DNA from: Adineta steineri
Lineage: Eukaryota; Rotifera; Eurotatoria; Adinetida; Adinetidae
Length of the DNA: 64,000 nt
Direction: 5' to 3'
Assembly: GCA_905250115.1 (NCBI GenBank)
Contig: CAJNOI010000007.1
Location: 731,796-795,795, forward strand
In this document: positions 60,046 through 64,000 of the stretch, piece after piece
How positions within the stretch are numbered: position 1 is the stretch's first letter
Layout: every line of letters begins with the position of its first letter
Position numbers and translations under genes: made by a program
The notes under the pieces: model-generated
Database searches by the model: none
Told to the model about the DNA's origin: nothing
What the model saw: the letters and a program-made list of their open reading frames with translations, nothing else

Positions 60046-62393
60046 GCATGGATTAGAAATTTATATGATATAGTCGCTGTGTTGTTTGAAATACCAGCTG
60101 AATTTTATTTTTTTCATTTATGATTTAATATTAATAAATATAAAATATTCTTGGAAATTCTACGAGAAATAATGATAGACGAGTGGAAAGTTCTTAAATT
60201 GCAGGACAATTTTAAAAAGAAATAATTAGTTTTACTAGAATGTCTAAAGAGTTTCATATGTTTATTGTTTTTTGAATCGATTTTTCAACTAAAAGTACAG
60301 CCATCTCACATGTAGGATTGCGAAGTTTTAACCTATGTGGTACTTGTATTAGTTATGTCTTCTCAAAGAAAATCTTGTTTATTTGTGTGTAAAGGTAATC
60401 GTAACCTTTGGAAGTTAACTTAAGTTTAAAAAAAACTCTAATATGGAATTTGAAGTATTTCATCGAATGACGTCAAATACTCAAGAATAAGTTTTTTTTT
60501 AAAGTTTACATTAAAATTTAATGATACTCCAAATTTAAGATCAACAAAACATATAATGTTCTTTGTACTGAATAAAGAAATAATTTCTCATCGATTATTA
60601 TATATCTAATAGATTTATTCGAAGTCATGCAAGAAGTATAACAATAATCAAATCATTTAAGGAATAAACCGTTATCACAGTACTGACAGTAGAAGATAGT
60701 TCAAGTACAAACTATTTAAACCGATTTTGTCTAAGTTTTGAAAGAAAAAAACAATTTTTTTTGTGCCTTTAAAATTCTTGTTATTGCTCAACATTAATTT
60801 TATTTATATTTAAGATGTTAATGTCTTTAGCTGACAGACGGAGGTCCGAGGGTGATGGTTATCATATTTTGGACCTTTCTGAGAATCGTATTGAATACCA
60901 ATTTTCCGTCACTAATTCATGACTTCCTTTTTTTTCTAAACATGTCGGTTTCTTCTAAGTGAAATTCTGTTATTTATCAATATAAAAACAAGGAAGAAAA
61001 ATATCACTTGGCATTTATATTCAAGCAAAACAACTATCAAATTACTTTCTATAAGATATCATATCGTATCTTACACATTTTATCAATAAAATAAATGTAA
61101 TGAAAGTACTTTTTGATGTCGTTTTCTCTTCTAAATACGCAAATAACATGCAATTAAAAATAATATCTGTTTAATTTACTTTTTCTATTTTATTTTATTG
61201 TCTAAAAATAAAAACATTCAAAGACAGAAGTCATCGACCATATATTTATTCAATTGCGCACATAAGTTTTTTACTCAAATGACACGAACATATACAAAAA
61301 TAACAAGTAGAAAAAAAGAAAAAAAATGGAAGAAACCATATACATAAAATATTATTATGTCGATTTATTCTTTTTTTCTTCTCTCTTTAATATCAAATTT
61401 ATTCAATAGAATATTAAAAAAAATACAAAATTAACTATTCTGTCAATCATCGGGATTTTTTTCCTTGATTTATTTCAAGAGAAAAAGAATTAATGACAGC
61501 TGTTTTGATCGCGTGAATATAAATACAGTCTTTTCTTATGAGATATCATTTGTCATTAAGCAAAAGATTATCATTGTCAATTAATCAAACTTATAGATTA
61601 TTTCTCATAAAAAGAAAAAAGAATATTCTTGTAAACAGTTGATCAATACAAATGTTTTGTTAAGTGAATACAAATAATTTTTTATTCACTTATGGTATGT
61701 CTACTAAACAAAAAAAAAAAGATAGAACAAATATTAAATAATAATAAAATGAAGAATTTTATGACGATATAATAAAGCGGTCATAAAAGAAAACGAAGAT
61801 AAAACTTTATATTCTCCTTTCATAGAAACGAAAACATCGTACACATATTCAGCAGCAAAAATGACATTACACCTTGATTTAATTTGCAAACAAGTAGTAC
61901 GTTGTCGATAACGCGAACAAAATAGATATACTCAGAATGTAAAAAGGCAAACTTATTTTTTCGTTCTTTTCATCTACTGTAATATATGTTCTTTCTCCCC
62001 CTTTCTTCTTTTCTTAGTTACGTTTCTTTCCGTCTGATGTTTTGTTCTGTTTTTCCTTTTTTTTTCTTTTTTATATTTGCAATGATAATGTATGTGTATG
62101 CAGCAACAATCTATCCGTTCGTCGAGCACGCGAAAAAAGCAAAAGAAATGCATACATACTAAACTACTATCACTATTACACACCAGACACACACTCACAC
62201 ACGCATAAAAGTCGTTGTCGTCGTCGTCATTCTTTTGTTGTCTATTTTTATCATCTGTTTTACTCGTCTATATCATCATCGTTAAAAGTTATTTTTATAT
62301 ACTCTTAACTTTTGATGCGTGTCCATAACTGATACGTTAGTCGAAAATGAATGAAAGTACTTAAATATATATATATAGATACGAAATAAACTT
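60046..62393. other. 2.3 kb without a supported gene
   Basis: AT-rich with long A and T runs. Open frames around 62.0-62.3 kb are Lys/Arg/His- or Phe-rich products of simple sequence, including a GTCGTCGTCGTC run near 62213-62228. It probably holds the upstream region of the gene starting at 62394. Confidence 0.4.
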
Positions 62394-62618
62394 ATGGATA
62401 TAACAGATTTTTATACAATAGAAACTCCACCATCATCATCATCAACAAGTAAAGATTCAACAGATGAATCATCATCATTATTATTATTTCAATCAAAGAA
62501 TAAATTCAAACTATCATCATCAAAAACTAATATTGAACAAACTTCTAATCATGCAATTATTTGTTCAACATCAACATCATCTTTACCAACAAATTCAAGT
62601 ACAATTAAAGATGATGAG
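62394..62618 (+). CDS. Probable first coding exon of a gene running past the window
   Basis: 75 codons from ATG to DDEG/GTAAAAT-type donor at 62619, phase 0. The peptide is Ser/Thr-rich and acidic (TPPSSSSTSKDSTDESSSLL) and looks like a disordered N-terminus. No following exon was found up to 64000, so a long intron is assumed. Read through the donor, the frame continues only into an Ile/Phe/Leu-rich intron-like stretch. Family unknown. Confidence 0.4.
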
Positions 62619-64000
62619 GTAAAATTTTGTTACTATCTTTTTATATTTATAAATATATCTATACTCTTATCATTAGTAAATAAAATTTTTCTTTACTAAA
62701 AATAGAACAGATCTTTCATAGTATGATAATCTAAACTCTTTCCTTTTATAATTGTTTACGTTTGATAATCGTACTGATAAAATGAATTTATGACTCGTAA
62801 ATTATCATTAAGATCAAATAATGGATATATTACAATTACATAGAGAAAAAGAAATGAATCATTGTTGAATTAAAAAGAAGGTCAAAATATTTTCTGATAA
62901 GAATTAAATTAATCCTTATCATAATAGTATTATTATTCTTTGTCAAATTCAAATCAACATTAAGTGACAATCTTTTTCTTTTAGACAATTATTGTGTTCT
63001 AAAAATAATCTGATTAGATATTCTCAACGAATAGTATATTACACATGTTAATAAAAATGAATTTTCGGTTAAAGATAGAAAATAAGATCATGATGAACTA
63101 CATTTATCTTGTCACTAGTAATATTCTTTTTCTTTTCTTTTTATTAATGAGTCATTGAAAATAAAAGATTACTATCTTATTCGTTAGTTTTTCTACGTAA
63201 ATGTATAAAAAAACTGCATATATATATATATATATATATTTATTTTATATCAGACAATAAAACTATTTAGATAAATATGATTAAAATCATTTTTAATCTC
63301 TTATACACATACATAATCGATATTAATAACATGTAAATATTCGTTCTTAACTCTTAGTATTTAATCAATGGATAATTATTAATAATAACCATTGGTTGAA
63401 GGTTTAATATATATATATATATATAAATACGTAAAAACAGAAAAAAAAACAACAAGTATGTCAGTTCCCATAGAAGAAATAGAGAGAGAAAGAGAAAAAT
63501 GAGTGCGTCAGAGAGAAAAAAAAAATGTTTATATAAATACCTTTTTTTTTTGAGTTCACCGCAAAGAGACAGTCAGTTAGTCTTACTTATAAAAGAAAAA
63601 AAGAGTAAAAAAAAAGAAAATTTCATACATGTTTTAACCCAAGTTAATTGCAAGATACTCAAATATGGCGCTAATATTAAAACCGGTGAGTTTTACTCTT
63701 AATTAAAAAACAAACGATAAAACGATCAAAAATACCTTTTTGCTACTCTAGAGTAAAAATCGTTTATTTAATTGTCGAAATGTCTGTTTTTTTATTGTAA
63801 AAAAAAAACGAATGTCTATAAATAAACTACTTCTCAAATTTTTTTCTTCAAGTATGATGTCTGGAATTTTAATGAATGAAAAATATGCATATTCGAGAAG
63901 AAAATTCGTCTATATTTTTTTTATGTTTAATAATAAGAAATAAAATGATGTTTTTTTATTTATAATTTTCATAGAGTTTATTTGAGAACGTTTTTCTAAA
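62619..64000. other. AT-rich tail, probably intron
   Basis: Contains TA microsatellites (~63215-63239 and ~63408-63425), A- and T-runs and a GA-rich patch near 63480-63500. No coding exon could be supported. Confidence 0.35.

Noticed and set aside
63215..63425. TA microsatellites as a replication origin or matrix site
   Set aside because: Only simple sequence is visible; nothing supports a function.

Overview
The window looks like nuclear DNA of a bdelloid rotifer. The base composition is strongly AT-rich. Genes are split by many GT..AG introns of about 45-65 bp. Several protein families are typical of bdelloids: FG-GAP repeats behind a Thr-rich linker, Cys-rich plus NHL repeats, LRR exon arrays, and an intronless bacterial-type permease. 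Short G-rich tracts resemble the bdelloid telomere motif TGTGGG. Species cannot be told from the sequence. No rRNA, tRNA or CRISPR was recognised.

Layout. 0.35-2.2 kb (-): reticulon. 3.8-4.8 kb (+): a seven-repeat protein of unknown role, followed 168 bp later by a LEKR1-like coiled-coil gene (5.0-7.8 kb, +) that starts right after a splice-acceptor-like tract. 8.5-9.9 kb (+): intronless MFS/ACS permease. 10.4-11.7 kb (-): C-terminal WD40 part of a BEACH (neurobeachin/LRBA-type) protein, cut by a 100-N gap. 12.2-14.2 kb (-): TM9SF3, whose last exon is also lost at that gap. 15.0-18.5 kb (+): CCDC170-like coiled-coil gene with a hAT-type MITE in an intron. 18.7-21 kb: LRR pseudogene with a micro-inversion, telomere-like tracts and a minisatellite.

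21.9-32.4 kb (+): the most unusual locus, one gene model that joins three homologous Cys-rich, two-membrane-segment modules into one chain of about 1,415 residues; its first intron (3.6 kb) is full of repeats. 32.8-35.0 kb (+): Thr-rich linker and seven FG-GAP repeats. 36.9-38.1 kb (-): LRR gene with one exon per repeat. 41.3-47.1 kb (+): insulin-degrading enzyme with an in-frame 108-bp insertion and a damaged 3' end. 47.5-50.4 kb (-): decayed dioxygenase-like and amine oxidase genes. 51.9-53.4 kb (-): secreted NHL-repeat protein. 54.9-55.9 kb (+): 7TM receptor. 57.7-60.0 kb: three small genes. 62.4 kb (+): first exon of a gene that probably runs out of the window.

Two themes cross the window. 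First, about ten short (40-110 bp) inverted-repeat units with arms like CTTGAGGGTGTGGGTGTGG are scattered between genes from 18.8 to 58.7 kb; I see this as a dispersed foldback family built on the telomere motif. Second, four otherwise good genes carry a single extra base in a homopolymer, which suggests sequencing or assembly error, though recent decay is possible. Exon boundaries were worked out by hand from splice signals, phase and homology remembered at family level; several complete models sum exactly to a multiple of three.
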